From the NCBI GenBank assembly GCA_965227935.1, contig CBDDGS010000055.1, positions 496,001-560,000 on the forward strand: a DNA stretch of 64,000 nt, given 5' to 3'. The position numbers and the translations under genes are program-made. Positions 16,978 to 27,500 of the stretch are shown piece after piece. Below the pieces are notes generated by a model. It was not told the origin of the DNA. It did no database searches and worked only from the letters and a program-made list of their open reading frames with translations. Numbering within the stretch: position 1 is the first letter of the stretch; every line of letters begins with the position of its first letter. This DNA is from JAWPMT01 sp965227935 (lineage in GTDB: Bacteria > Bacteroidota > Bacteroidia > Cytophagales > Cyclobacteriaceae).

Positions 16978-19707
16978 TCACCTATCCTTCAAACATCGGA
17001 AGCCGACTGTCCCTTTTCTATTAAAGCCATCCGAAACCATCAGCAACTGCTGACGATGGGGTAATGGTTGTGGGCCACCCTGAACATACCACCAACTGGA
17101 GGTCGGCTTGTAGTAACTGCCTCCCTTTAGGATTTGATACGTGTAAGACCCGCTCTCATAGACATCATTGGTCATTTGCCACACATTGCCCACCAAGTCT
17201 TCCAAGCCTAACGCATTCGCCGCGCGGGGGAAAGAACCAACGGCATAAGGCAAACCCGTGCCGGAATTCGTTGCTGTGCTATCGAAGTCACTGCCCCACG
17301 GCCACAAAGAATTGCTGCCAGCCTGCGCAGCGTATTGCCATTCTTTTTCCGTAGGCAATCTCTTGCCCGCCCACGAGGCGTAGGCTACCGCATCCTCATA
17401 ATTTACGAAGACAACAGGGAAGTCTCCCTGGCCTTCTCGGTAGCGGCCCTTGTCCCAATGGGCCAGGAAGTTTGTCGTATCACTAGGCCTGTATTGGGAA
17501 TCCTCCACGAACTCGAGAAACATTCGATTGGTCACGGGATACTTATCCATGTAGAAAGATGGCATTCCGTGGACGGCTGACGTGTCCTGCGCTGGATAAC
17601 CTATAAAATCATCCCCGTGGGAAGTGATCCACTTGTAGGACCCCTTGGGAATCTCCACCATTCCAGAAGGCGCTCTGCTCACAGTAGGTGTCTTCGCCCA
17701 ACCTGAGATCAGGTAGGTCGTCCCCGGCTTGATGTACAATACCCGTTCATCGACAAGTTCGGCGCCCGCGAACAGCTGCACTACGACTTTGCCTTCATGG
17801 CGAGAAAGGACATCTCGCAATGGCAATTTGTCAACTCCGGCAGGGACAACTATCGGCGACTTGCCATAGGACGGCACTCCCCTCCAAATCCGTATGGAGT
17901 CACCGGTCGACGCACCCAAGACCAACTGATCGCCCTCGATGGCTGCTGTGAGATGCAGAGGCAACACCGCCACCGCGCTCACCGCTCCTTCGTTGTTGGT
18001 ACCCAGGTCCGACTGATGAAAAGCTTCCATCATCAGCGATACCCTACCATCCGCCACTTCAACCTCCTCATGCCGCCACAGGTCAATGACGTGCTGATTT
18101 TCGGCAATGTCCAATGACATCACTGAGCCGCTAAAACCCTCCGGAACAAGGCTGAAGAAAGTGTACAGGTCCTTTTCCTCACCCGGCCAGAAGTTGATAA
18201 ACACGCTATCGTCAGCACTCTCCACCAAAGGAGTGAAGTCATCACTACGGAAATTGGAACTATTTTCTCTGAGGATCCGTGCGACTCTGCCGAGATGCCG
18301 ATAATCCTCCTCCACCCATTCTGGTTGACCAGGTCGGAACATGTTGATCTCTACTCCGTGGCCATTGAAGAGACTGATATTGTACTCCCGGCGAATCCGT
18401 TCGTGCGTCAATTCCGCTACCCGGAAAATCGCGAAATCCGGTTTGATGAGCTTGTTCAAGTTCAGGAGTGGAGGATAGTAGAGCGCATTGTGCACCCTGC
18501 CGGAGACGATACCTGGCATGTCCTTTGGAACGGCCATGCCTTCACTGAGCATCACAACTCCTGGTCGGACGGCGTCCGCGGCCCGCTGTATCTCGCTACT
18601 CGAACTACCTCGGGTATCAAGGACCACGCCATCGGCATCCAGTTCATCGATCAATTCCGCCATTCCTTTTAAATGATCTTCCAGTCGGGTGCTCTCATCC
18701 CAGGGATTGTAGCACATAAAGAATCTCACCCCCTGCCTGTGCATATCGTCGACAAGTGCCCTCAAGCGAGGTATGCCTCCAGGCAAATCCCGAAAATGGT
18801 CCCATTGATTCCGGTTATCAAGCCCGAGCGTGGGCCAGGTGGGCCACAAGCCTATGATATCATCACCACCGTACCAATCTCTTCCTCTCGCCAGGAAATC
18901 CGGGAGTGTGAATCTATTGACCCCCTCGTCATAGAACCAATGGTCCCAAGCCATCATAAGGTGAATGACGTAGGCCTCTTGAATCCAATTCAGATCCTCA
19001 CGACGGTACATGGTATCATCAAATTCCAACAGGTCAAACAGCCACCTTTTTTGGAATGCCGCTCTCAGGCCCTCCTGCCAGGTGCCCTCATACATTTCTG
19101 CCCTGACCTCGTAGATGACTTCCCCCCCGGGATAAATGATGGTCTCAAAGCGACGACGTGTGGCCTCACTCCACGATCGACGGCGACTCAAGCCATAGAT
19201 GGCTTTCCCTTCACCCAGGGGAAGGTCACTGTAGCCCATTTCCCAGGCATTGTCCGGCAGGATGACCGGCACATCGGACGTGCCCGGACGAAACAACCTT
19301 GTGCGCGACAGCCAGTGATCGCCGTACCCCGTGATGTGATGACGGTCCTCGGAGACACTAAGGAAAACCACATTTTCGAGGGTAAGGGTATCTTCGGACG
19401 TATTGGAAAAAACAATCCTCCCCAGGCTCTTTTCACCAGCTTGCTCTGGCTCGAAAATCATTTGAAGGCCGCCCAGGTTCCAACCTCGATCATCAGGCTG
19501 TGCCTCGCTGATTTCATACTGCATATCATTGAGGACAAATGAGACGAGTGGAATATTCGAATCGAAGGCTACGCTTTCGCCAATCTCAGACTCCATAGCC
19601 TCCACCCGGCCTTTGCTATCGATAGACACGCTTGTGATCAACTGGCCACTTGCAGGAGACGAAATAATGGTCAGAAGAAGGAAGCTCCTAAGCAGGTAAG
19701 AAACCAT
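16978..19707 (-). CDS. Secreted glycosidase-like protein fused to a SUMF1 domain
   Basis: About 909 residues from ATG 19707 (MVSYLLRSFLLLTIISSPASG, a good signal peptide); an ATG nine codons upstream is an alternative. Residues about 20-620 look like a carbohydrate-active protein: a beta-rich start, then a probable TIM barrel with GVRFFMCYNPWDE, ADGVVLDTRGSSSSE and VVMLSEGM, where Asp and Glu are at positions expected for glycosidase catalysis (DUF6259-like by eye). The last about 240 residues are a formylglycine-generating-enzyme (SUMF1) fold: MDKYPVTNRMFLEF, YASWAGKRLPTEKEWQYAA, GLEDLVGNVWQM and GTVGFRCLKDR. The two copper-binding cysteines of true FGE are absent (only one Cys, near the end), so this is not a sulfatase activator; the domain may bind ligand or have another chemistry. 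Confidence 0.75.
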   Translation of the reverse strand: MVSYLLRSFLLLTIISSPASGQLITSVSIDSKGRVEAMESEIGESVAFDSNIPLVSFVLNDMQYEISEAQPDDRGWNLGGLQMIFEPEQAGEKSLGRIVFSNTSEDTLTLENVVFLSVSEDRHHITGYGDHWLSRTRLFRPGTSDVPVILPDNAWEMGYSDLPLGEGKAIYGLSRRRSWSEATRRRFETIIYPGGEVIYEVRAEMYEGTWQEGLRAAFQKRWLFDLLEFDDTMYRREDLNWIQEAYVIHLMMAWDHWFYDEGVNRFTLPDFLARGRDWYGGDDIIGLWPTWPTLGLDNRNQWDHFRDLPGGIPRLRALVDDMHRQGVRFFMCYNPWDESTRLEDHLKGMAELIDELDADGVVLDTRGSSSSEIQRAADAVRPGVVMLSEGMAVPKDMPGIVSGRVHNALYYPPLLNLNKLIKPDFAIFRVAELTHERIRREYNISLFNGHGVEINMFRPGQPEWVEEDYRHLGRVARILRENSSNFRSDDFTPLVESADDSVFINFWPGEEKDLYTFFSLVPEGFSGSVMSLDIAENQHVIDLWRHEEVEVADGRVSLMMEAFHQSDLGTNNEGAVSAVAVLPLHLTAAIEGDQLVLGASTGDSIRIWRGVPSYGKSPIVVPAGVDKLPLRDVLSRHEGKVVVQLFAGAELVDERVLYIKPGTTYLISGWAKTPTVSRAPSGMVEIPKGSYKWITSHGDDFIGYPAQDTSAVHGMPSFYMDKYPVTNRMFLEFVEDSQYRPSDTTNFLAHWDKGRYREGQGDFPVVFVNYEDAVAYASWAGKRLPTEKEWQYAAQAGSNSLWPWGSDFDSTATNSGTGLPYAVGSFPRAANALGLEDLVGNVWQMTNDVYESGSYTYQILKGGSYYKPTSSWWYVQGGPQPLPHRQQLLMVSDGFNRKGTVGFRCLKDR

Positions 19708-19805
19708 AAGTAGTCTAATCGGTACCGGTTTCAATTTATCAAGAATCCTGGGGAGTGGAATGGTTACACCTCACTCATGTGCGGCAGGAGCCCCCATAGA
19801 ATGTA

Positions 19806-20381
19806 TTAGTGCCGCGTGAGTCGCTGAATAAGCTCGGAGTGCTGAGGAAAAAGCTCTTTCAGCGCATCTGCGGAGGGCATTTCAAAGTCACGGAAATCAA
19901 ATCCCGGTGATACCGTGCATCCCACCAGCGCATAAGAATCCTTGTCAATGACCTCGGAGCCGAAGTAGCTGCCACCTGGAACCACCGCCTGGAACACCTC
20001 TCCCTCATCGAGGTTTGTACCCAGCCTGATCATCTTGTACTGCCCTGTCGAGTCAATGACATGCACAGCCAAGGAAGTGCCGGCGTAGAAGTGCCACATT
20101 TCATCTTGCTTCAGACGGTGTAAGGCCGAAAAATTATCATTGTCCAATAGGAAATAGATCCCGGTAGCGAAGGAACGGGAACCCGCATAGGATGCCGGCA
20201 ATCCCATCGCAGGGATGCTCCCTTCTGAGCGATAGGTCTCCTTGTAGTATCCTCCTTCAGGATGCTTTTGCATCTCCAGTTTCTCAATCCAGTATTCGGC
20301 CTTCATATCATCGCCATTCTTTGTCGCACAACCGGCCGCAAGTACAATCCACCAACAGTACTTCCAGATGGATGATCTCAA
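19806..20381 (-). CDS. Cupin_5 (DUF985) family lipoprotein
   Basis: 191 residues. The N-terminus ends in lipobox LAAGC (Cys18), so it should be an envelope lipoprotein; a shorter start at residue 26 (MKAEYWIEKLEM) would make it cytoplasmic like most DUF985 proteins. The cupin_5 signatures are clear: HPEGGYYKETYRS, FLLDNDNFSALHRLKQDEMW, FYAGTSLAVHVI, and PGGSYFGSE. The molecular activity of this cupin family is not established. It is the last gene of the purine operon and shares a 4-nt ATGA overlap with the NUP gene, which argues for a linked function, perhaps on a sugar released from nucleosides. That link is inference. Confidence 0.82.
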   Translation of the reverse strand: MRSSIWKYCWWIVLAAGCATKNGDDMKAEYWIEKLEMQKHPEGGYYKETYRSEGSIPAMGLPASYAGSRSFATGIYFLLDNDNFSALHRLKQDEMWHFYAGTSLAVHVIDSTGQYKMIRLGTNLDEGEVFQAVVPGGSYFGSEVIDKDSYALVGCTVSPGFDFRDFEMPSADALKELFPQHSELIQRLTRH

Positions 20382-21436
20382 AACCGCTCTTTATAATCGT
20401 CCCAATTCTCCACAAGCTCGTTTACCACTGCACTACCGACCAGATAGGCAGACTCGAGTGACGGCAGGTACGCTGTATATCCTTGTGAGGTGAGTTTCTC
20501 GCCACTGAGGCTTTCGGCTGCTGTGATGCCCGGATACTGCATCGTATAGTTACTGGCCGTTCTAAGCACCATGACGCGATCCAGATCCACTCGGCCTGCG
20601 TTGGAAAGAAAGGTGAGGGACTGCAGAGTGCCGGTGTCTTCCATTGCTGAGGTGACAAAATTGCCTTCACCTTGCGTCCAGTATGAAGTCCAGTCATTCG
20701 CCCACTGGTTGAGTTTTTCCCCATGCCAGTACGTCATTGCCGCCAATTGGTCGCCCTTGAGTACCCTTGGTGGTTGCTGTGCGGCCGGGTATCCCTCATA
20801 TAGCCCACGAAATGCTGTGATCGTCTCGTTGTCCCCCAAATCTATGTCCTTGGTCAAATCATAGGCCCAGTTAGTCAGTTCAGCATTGAGGTGATAGACA
20901 GCACCTTCATTATTCTGTGGCACGGGTTGCTCATAAGGGGTCGAAAGCCGTAAAGGAATATAGCCCGTCGCCCAATCTTCCGGGATCTCCCGGGCATCGA
21001 TTTCGTGTGAGATATCACCATCGACAATCCATTCCGCCCAGGCCGCCGAACCCACCGACGCGTCATTTGGATCGACTCCCGATATCCCAGCAACGAGCCA
21101 ATAGGCCTTTGACAGATCGAACCGAGGGTCCAGGCCCAAGGCCATGATCGTCGCCGATGCCTTGGCAGTGCCAATACCCGTTACAACTCCCAGGACACCT
21201 TTTTCCCGATTGATCCTCAGGTTCCGAAAACCCGTTGGGAAATCAATAGATTCCTCCAAGGGAAACCGCTCTGCCCAATGCTGAAACTCTCCAGGACGGT
21301 CTCCTGTGTCCTCCCCGATTTCGAACATGCTTACAACCACCACCTTGATTTCAATAGGTGCAAGTTGGGTCGGAGGAAGCTGTTGGCAAGCAACTGTCAT
21401 CGCCAGCAGCAAGGAAAGGATTCGAGAAATTCTCAT
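20378..21436 (-). CDS. NUP-family (purine nucleoside) lipoprotein, likely nucleoside-cleaving
   Basis: 352 residues. A lipoprotein signal with lipobox LLAMTVAC precedes a soluble domain of the NUP (purine nucleoside permease) family: IEIKVVVVSMFEIGEDTGDR, FDLSKAYWLVAGISGVDPND, AAWAEWIVDGD and a C-terminal TSAMEDTGTL. There are no membrane helices, so it cannot itself be a permease. The NUP family is, as I recall, related in fold to nucleoside phosphorylases, and the AMED motif resembles the MExx ribose-binding motif of those enzymes. It overlaps the neighbouring genes by 4 nt on both sides. The best reading is a periplasmic or surface nucleoside hydrolase or phosphorylase, or a binding protein. 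Confidence 0.82.
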   Translation of the reverse strand: MRISRILSLLLAMTVACQQLPPTQLAPIEIKVVVVSMFEIGEDTGDRPGEFQHWAERFPLEESIDFPTGFRNLRINREKGVLGVVTGIGTAKASATIMALGLDPRFDLSKAYWLVAGISGVDPNDASVGSAAWAEWIVDGDISHEIDAREIPEDWATGYIPLRLSTPYEQPVPQNNEGAVYHLNAELTNWAYDLTKDIDLGDNETITAFRGLYEGYPAAQQPPRVLKGDQLAAMTYWHGEKLNQWANDWTSYWTQGEGNFVTSAMEDTGTLQSLTFLSNAGRVDLDRVMVLRTASNYTMQYPGITAAESLSGEKLTSQGYTAYLPSLESAYLVGSAVVNELVENWDDYKERF

Positions 21437-22941
21437 AAGTTCAGGTCAGTCAAAAAGGTGTCAGCTTCAATGATGAACTCATCCCATTTCTTCGACCATG
21501 CCGCCAGGGACTTGGCTCGGGATTCCTCATCCAAGGTACTGTAGGTGATGGAGTTCATCGCTAGTTTCTTGATGGCTCTCAGGTCCAGCTCCCAGGCCAA
21601 AGCGATGTGCCAGAAGTCGTAGCTCAAACCATTGTAATTGAATATCGCGGGGTCATCAGAATTGATCGTGCATTGAATACCCGCCTTCAACCAATAATTC
21701 GCGGGATGCACTCGCAGGTCCTGGATATACCCAAGGATCTGGTTGCTCAATGGACTCACCTCTATGCAAATGTCGGCTTCCTTGATGGCCGGTAGCAAAC
21801 TGGGAAAGTGCATGAGATTGAACCCGTGCCCTATCCTCCGTGACTCCAATAAATAAGCATCATAAAGATTCTCAACATGGGCCCAGTCGCTCTCACCATC
21901 ATGGAGAAACAGGGGCATCTTTATCTGATATGCCTTCTCCAAAGAATCCATCTTTTCCCACACGGATTTGAAATGGTACGTGCTCTTTCCTGCATCCTCA
22001 TTCGCGACCAGATCAAAACCCACGATCATCTCCGGATACTTCTGCCTGCATTGGTAGGCTTGTATCAGTTCTTCAAACACCTGCTGCTCAGGCAAGAAGC
22101 GCAGAAAGGTATAGATAGACCGTAATGTAAAGTCGGGATCCTCAGCCTGTACATCGCGCTCGACTTGCTTGAGGATCTGGATGACCGTATCTGTATTGTA
22201 ATAGGCACCATCGTGATCCAGGTCGTACAAGCCACCACGGAAGATCGTCCGCACTTCTACATGGTGCAGCCCATCAGCCCTAAGGGTATCCACCATCGAA
22301 CGAGTGTACTCTTCGAACACCGGTTTATAGTGGAAAAAGCCGTTGATCCGTTGGAAGATCTTTTCGAACTCCGTCCAGATTTTCACGGTGTCGGATGAGG
22401 GTTCCTCATCGAATATTAACAGGTCCAGCAATTCGTCGCGGAATTGAGGATCGACATCCAGCTCACTGGCAAGAACGAATCCCTCCGGAACCTCTTCCTC
22501 CCGAAAGAACCTAATTTCACCTTTCAGGAAATCGGCGGGATGCTCCTGCCAGTATACGTAGCAATTGGCCAACTCAGGAGCACGAGCTACCAGCCAGCGA
22601 AAATCTATACCGGCGGAGCCGTGCAGATGGTGGATGCCTCCTTTCGGCATTCGCCGCAACAACTGGAAGAGGGGTGTACTCTCAACATGTGCTTTGCTGT
22701 CACTAAAGGGTTTTGCGGGAGGGAAGAATCCCACCTCCAGGTAATGGGCGACCATAGAGTCACGCAGGGCGACGAATTGGTCATTTACCTTCGACTCAAG
22801 GCCCGTAAGCTGTATGTCCCGATCAAACCTCAGGTTGCGGTCTGCACTGATCAATGACTCCCTACGCTGTTCATAGGTCTCGACAGTGTGACTACTGCAA
22901 CCGAAGAAAAAGAGCGGAGCCAGCCAAAGCAAGTTTCTCAT
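21433..22941 (-). CDS. ADA2/ADGF-like adenosine deaminase lipoprotein
   Basis: 502 residues. The signal peptide MRNLLWLAPLFFFGCSS ends in a lipobox (FFFGC, Cys15). Catalytic motifs of the metal-dependent adenosine deaminase superfamily are intact: HxH within MPKGGIHHLHGS (about 98-109), HDGES near residue 350, RIGHGF near 370, IEVSPLSNQIL, and NSDDP near 430. The MPKGG-H-L-H wording and long N-terminal part resemble secreted ADA2/ADGF growth-factor-type deaminases rather than cytoplasmic ADA. It should convert adenosine or deoxyadenosine to inosine outside the cytoplasmic membrane. It overlaps both the permease gene upstream and the NUP gene downstream by 4 nt. Confidence 0.9.
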   Translation of the reverse strand: MRNLLWLAPLFFFGCSSHTVETYEQRRESLISADRNLRFDRDIQLTGLESKVNDQFVALRDSMVAHYLEVGFFPPAKPFSDSKAHVESTPLFQLLRRMPKGGIHHLHGSAGIDFRWLVARAPELANCYVYWQEHPADFLKGEIRFFREEEVPEGFVLASELDVDPQFRDELLDLLIFDEEPSSDTVKIWTEFEKIFQRINGFFHYKPVFEEYTRSMVDTLRADGLHHVEVRTIFRGGLYDLDHDGAYYNTDTVIQILKQVERDVQAEDPDFTLRSIYTFLRFLPEQQVFEELIQAYQCRQKYPEMIVGFDLVANEDAGKSTYHFKSVWEKMDSLEKAYQIKMPLFLHDGESDWAHVENLYDAYLLESRRIGHGFNLMHFPSLLPAIKEADICIEVSPLSNQILGYIQDLRVHPANYWLKAGIQCTINSDDPAIFNYNGLSYDFWHIALAWELDLRAIKKLAMNSITYSTLDEESRAKSLAAWSKKWDEFIIEADTFLTDLNL

Positions 22942-24338
22942 GCCGTGATAAACGCGAACTTAATGACAAAGAGCAGCGCCACAATCCATAGTACCGGCTT
23001 TATCTGCCTGCCTTGCCCCGTGATCAGTTTGATGAAGACAAAAAATATGATGCCGGCGCCAATGCCGTTAGCGATGCTGTAGGTCAGGGGCATGAGCACG
23101 ATGGTAAGAAATGCGGGAATGGCTTCCTGCAAGTCGTCCAGATTTATCTTGCGAATCGAGCTGATCATGAAGACGCCCACCATGATGAGCGCTGGGGCTG
23201 TAGCACTGGTGGGAATGATGGCGGCAATGGGTGCGAAGAAGATGCAAACTAGGAACAACACCGCCACGACTACAGATGTAAGTCCAGTCCTTCCTCCGGC
23301 GGCTATGCCCGATCCACTTTCTATATAAGTCGTGGTCGTAGATGTGCCTACCAGGGCCCCGACTGTCGTAGCCACGGCATCGGCCAACATGGCACGCTTG
23401 ATGCGTGGCAGCTTCCCGTCCTTTGTCAGAAAACCTCCCTTTTCGGCCGTGCCATACAATGTGCCAAGGGTATCGAAGAGATCGACCATCGTAAAGGCGA
23501 TCAATAGGGTAAAGAACTCGAGAAAAACGACCAGAAATGAACCCTCCGAAGGCAATAGTGATCCAAAGTCCAGCTTCATCAATGTAGGGGAAAGTGAGAT
23601 ATCCGCAGAAGTGATGGACTCCGGCATCTGTACGGTCCCCACAAAAATTGAAATGATCGTGACTGCGACGATCGCCAGTAGGATAGCGCCCTTGACCTTG
23701 CGCACCACCAGGGCCGTCATCAGCACAAAGCCAAAAATCGCCATGGCGACCGAGGGGGAGGAGAGGTCACCAAATTGAATGATTTGAGGGGGTGCCTGCT
23801 GGACCTGATCGACCAATGCCTCGCCATCCGTCAAAGGAGCGGATAGTAGAATGTCTATAATAGGACCCTGGTTAATGTCAATAATGCCTGCATTGTTCAA
23901 CCCAATCACCGCAATGAACAGGCCGATACCTGCAGGAATTGCCTTGAGGATGGCTGGAGGAAAAGCCTCCAGAATACTGCTCCGCAAACCCGTCACGGTA
24001 AGAAGAATGAACAGAATCCCCGAGATGAAAACGATGGCCAGCCCAGATTGCCAAGTGTACCCCGCCTGAAAAACGACTGTGTACACAAAAAATGCATTGA
24101 GCCCCATGCCCGGGGCCTGGGCGAAAGGGTAATTGGCCAGAAGCCCGGAGAGGAGACACCCTACTGCACCCGCGATACAGGTCGCCACCAGCACGCTCTG
24201 AAAATCCATCCCTGTTTTTGACAGGACCGCCGGGTTAACAAATATGATATAGGCGATTGTGGCGAAAGTTGTGACGCCCGCAACGACTTCCTGCCTGACA
24301 GTAGTTTTATTGGCTTTGAGTTTGAAAAAATCCTCCAT
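22938..24338 (-). CDS. AzgA-type purine base permease (NCS2 family)
   Basis: 466 residues from ATG 24338 (MEDFFKLKANKTTVRQE), the typical family start; an upstream in-frame ATG adds 11 residues. About 12-14 membrane segments are visible. Signatures include GVTTFATIAYIIFVNPAVLS, YPFAQAPGMGLNAFF, FDTLGTLYGTAEKGG and ESGSGIAAGGRTGLTSV, characteristic of AzgA-type hypoxanthine/guanine/adenine proton symporters of the inner membrane. It is the first gene of a four-gene operon in which every junction is a 4-nt start/stop overlap. Its substrate is predicted to be the base released by the downstream envelope enzymes. Confidence 0.92.
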   Translation of the reverse strand: MEDFFKLKANKTTVRQEVVAGVTTFATIAYIIFVNPAVLSKTGMDFQSVLVATCIAGAVGCLLSGLLANYPFAQAPGMGLNAFFVYTVVFQAGYTWQSGLAIVFISGILFILLTVTGLRSSILEAFPPAILKAIPAGIGLFIAVIGLNNAGIIDINQGPIIDILLSAPLTDGEALVDQVQQAPPQIIQFGDLSSPSVAMAIFGFVLMTALVVRKVKGAILLAIVAVTIISIFVGTVQMPESITSADISLSPTLMKLDFGSLLPSEGSFLVVFLEFFTLLIAFTMVDLFDTLGTLYGTAEKGGFLTKDGKLPRIKRAMLADAVATTVGALVGTSTTTTYIESGSGIAAGGRTGLTSVVVAVLFLVCIFFAPIAAIIPTSATAPALIMVGVFMISSIRKINLDDLQEAIPAFLTIVLMPLTYSIANGIGAGIIFFVFIKLITGQGRQIKPVLWIVALLFVIKFAFITA

Positions 24339-24579
24339 GGAATGTGGCTCCAATTTAAATCTGAATTTCAAAACAGGAGTCGCTATAATTACAATTCCTA
24401 CAAAAAATCAGGCTTTTCAATTGATGGACCTCCCATCGGATCAAGAAATTTTGAAAATATATACTTGGCCACTTCAAAACATGATGCACCGGATGTAGCT
24501 TTGGTGTAGTTGAAAGTGGCTAGCCGTAGGTACCACGCCGCCTTCAACACCAATCTTCAAAATACCCAACTCTAAGCCT

Positions 24580-27500
24580 ATGAAGAAAACTATACTCTTG
24601 TTTCTCTGCGCAATGGTTTTCGCGCAGTTCAGTTCCTTTGGTCAAGGCTCTACATCCTCCCGTATTCGAGGATTTGTAACCGACCAGGACGGGTCGCCTC
24701 TACCGGGCGCCACAGTACTCGCCGTGCACACACCCACGGGCTTTGAATATGGCACCGTGACCAACGTCGAGGGCCTGTTCACATTGAATAATGTCAACGT
24801 CGGTGGGCCTTATGAAGTAAAGATCACCTTCATCGGCTTTGCAGAGCGCACACTTTCCGATATCTATCTCTCGCTCGGTCAAACCAAAGATCTGGACATT
24901 GAATTGGAGGAAAGCTCCATCGAATTGGAAAGTGTGGTCATATCTGGATCGGGGCTCTTTGACGGTGATCGTACGGGGTCTGAAACGAAAGTTGGACAAG
25001 ACGATATCAACAGTCTTCCCACTGCAGACCGGGGCTTGAACGATTACCTGCGTCTCACACCGCAGGCAGCCGTAGGCAACAATGGTGCTACCAATAGTGG
25101 AGCGATCTCTTTTGCAGGTGTCAACAACCGCTTCAATTCCATATTTATCGACGGTGCGGTCAACAACGATGTGTTTGGCCTTGCCAACTCCGGTACTAAT
25201 GGTGGTCAGGCGGGTATTTCGCCAATCAGCCCGGATGCATTGGAGCAGATCCAAGTCGTTCTGGCTCCCTACGACGTGACGCTCGGAGGATTCGCTGGCG
25301 GAGGTATCAATGCGGTGACCCGGAGTGGGACAAATAAGTTGGAGGGATCGGCCTACTACTTCCTTCGAAATGAGAATTTGGCGGGCAAAACACCGACGGA
25401 CGTAGAAGGAGCAGAGCGCACAAAGCTAGATCCGTTTACTGCACAAACCTTTGGTTTTCGACTGGGAGGCCCACTGATCAAGAATAAGCTTTTCTTCTTT
25501 ACTAATGTAGAGCTACAAAGAGATGAGGCTCCGCGCCCCTTTATCGCAAGCGACTATGCGGGCAACTCCAGCGATATTCTCGGTGATCTGGAAAGCATTC
25601 GGCAAAAGCTCATAAGTGACTACGGCTACGATCCCGGAGGATTCAGGGACAATCCTCAGACGACCGATGGAACCAAGGTGCTCTTCAAATTGGATTGGAA
25701 TATCAACCAAGACAATAAGTTGTCTTTCCGGCACAGCTACGTGAAAGGAGATACGGAAATACACCCGACTCCCAGTAATACCAGGGCGATTTTTGGTAAT
25801 GTGGGGTACATCTTCCCATCGACGACCAACTCGAGCGCGCTGGAGTTGAAGACTAACATTGGCAGCAGCATGTCCAACAACCTCATCCTCGGTGCCACGA
25901 TCGTGAGAGATGACAGGGATATTCTCGGAGATCCCTTTCCTCAGATCATCATGGCCGATGGCAACGCCGAAGTGGTCGCAGGTACAGACAATTTCTCTCT
26001 TTCGAATATTGTCTTCCAGGATGTGTACACGCTTACCAACAACTTCAACCTCTATAAAGGCAAGCATACATGGACATTTGGGACGCACAATGAGTTCTTT
26101 AAGATCCAGAACCTCTTTACGATCTTCTCCACACCGAGATATCAGTACTTCTTCGACGGTATCAACCGATTCCTGAATGATGAGAATCCGGACCTGTTAT
26201 TATTTGGCCACGAGCAGCTCGCAGACGGCCAGGATGAAATTCGACTGGGTGACGACGCGGAGAACCTAGGACCGACCTTCAACGCGCTGCAAATGGCGTT
26301 CTATGTGCAGGATGAGATTCAGATGACGAGTGATTTCAAATTGACACTTGGTGTGAGAGCGGATATTCCCATCTTCCTCGAAGATCCTCCCCTCGAAAAC
26401 ACTGAGTTCAACAACACGACGGTTCCAGCTATCGAGCAGTTCTACGACCTGCAAGGAGCCAGAGCGAGCAACACACCCAATACACAGATCCTCTTCAGCC
26501 CTCGGGTTGGGTTCAACTGGGACGTGTCAGGAGAGAACACCACACAGGTTCGCGGTGGTTTGGGTGTATTTACCAGCCGTGTACCATGGGTATGGCCAGG
26601 CGGTATGTACATCCGAAATGGTTTGAACAGTGCCTTTAATGTCGGCTTTGGTCTACCCATCTATTCCAATCCTCAGGACTGGATTGACAACCTGACGACT
26701 GACGTAAGTCCTACTGGAGACGTGGATCTTTTCGTAGAGGATTTCAAGTACCCACAGATCTTCCGGGCAAGTGTGGCCGTGGATCATAAGCTCCCTGGTG
26801 GCATCGATGCGACTTTGGAGACGACCTTCACCAAGACGATGAATAACATCGACGTGAAGCAGGTGAATCTACGACCTCCGTTGAATGTGCGAATTCCTGC
26901 TCTGGGGCCGAATGACGACAGGGCCATTGTTGACTTCAGCGACCCAGTGGATGATACCTACACCAACATCACGCTGGTCGACAACACCAACGAAGGGTAC
27001 ACCTTCAACTTGACAGCGCAGGCCTCCAAGACATTCTCAAGGGAGTTTCAGGCGAGCCTCGCGTATTCATTTACCCGAGCAGATGCTTTATTTGATGGAA
27101 CCGGATTTATCAACAACACCAACTGGCAGAACATCCTGAGTGTCCAGGGAAACAACAATCCAACGGTTGGTCGCTCAGTATTTGACGCAGGTAGCCGTAT
27201 CACGGCATTTGTCAACTGGCGAAAGGAGTACCTCAACAATTTTGCAACGGGTATCTCACTCTTCTATACCGGCCGAGATGGGACACCATTCTCTTATGTG
27301 TACTCCACCAACATCTCCGATCTCTCAGGATCTCTTGATGTAGAGGATCTCCTCTACGTGCCGCAAAATGCCAACGAGCTTACGTTCATCGACCAGATTG
27401 ATGGAAGTGGTAATGTGATTCAGACTGCCGATCAGCAGGCTGCCGCATTTGATGCATTCATCGACAATGATGACTACCTGAGCGGTCGTCGCGGCGATTA

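Noticed and set aside
18673..19542. Long forward open frame opposite the glycosidase-like gene
   Set aside because: It lies entirely within a well-supported reverse-strand gene, has no family features, and its composition is that of an antisense frame.
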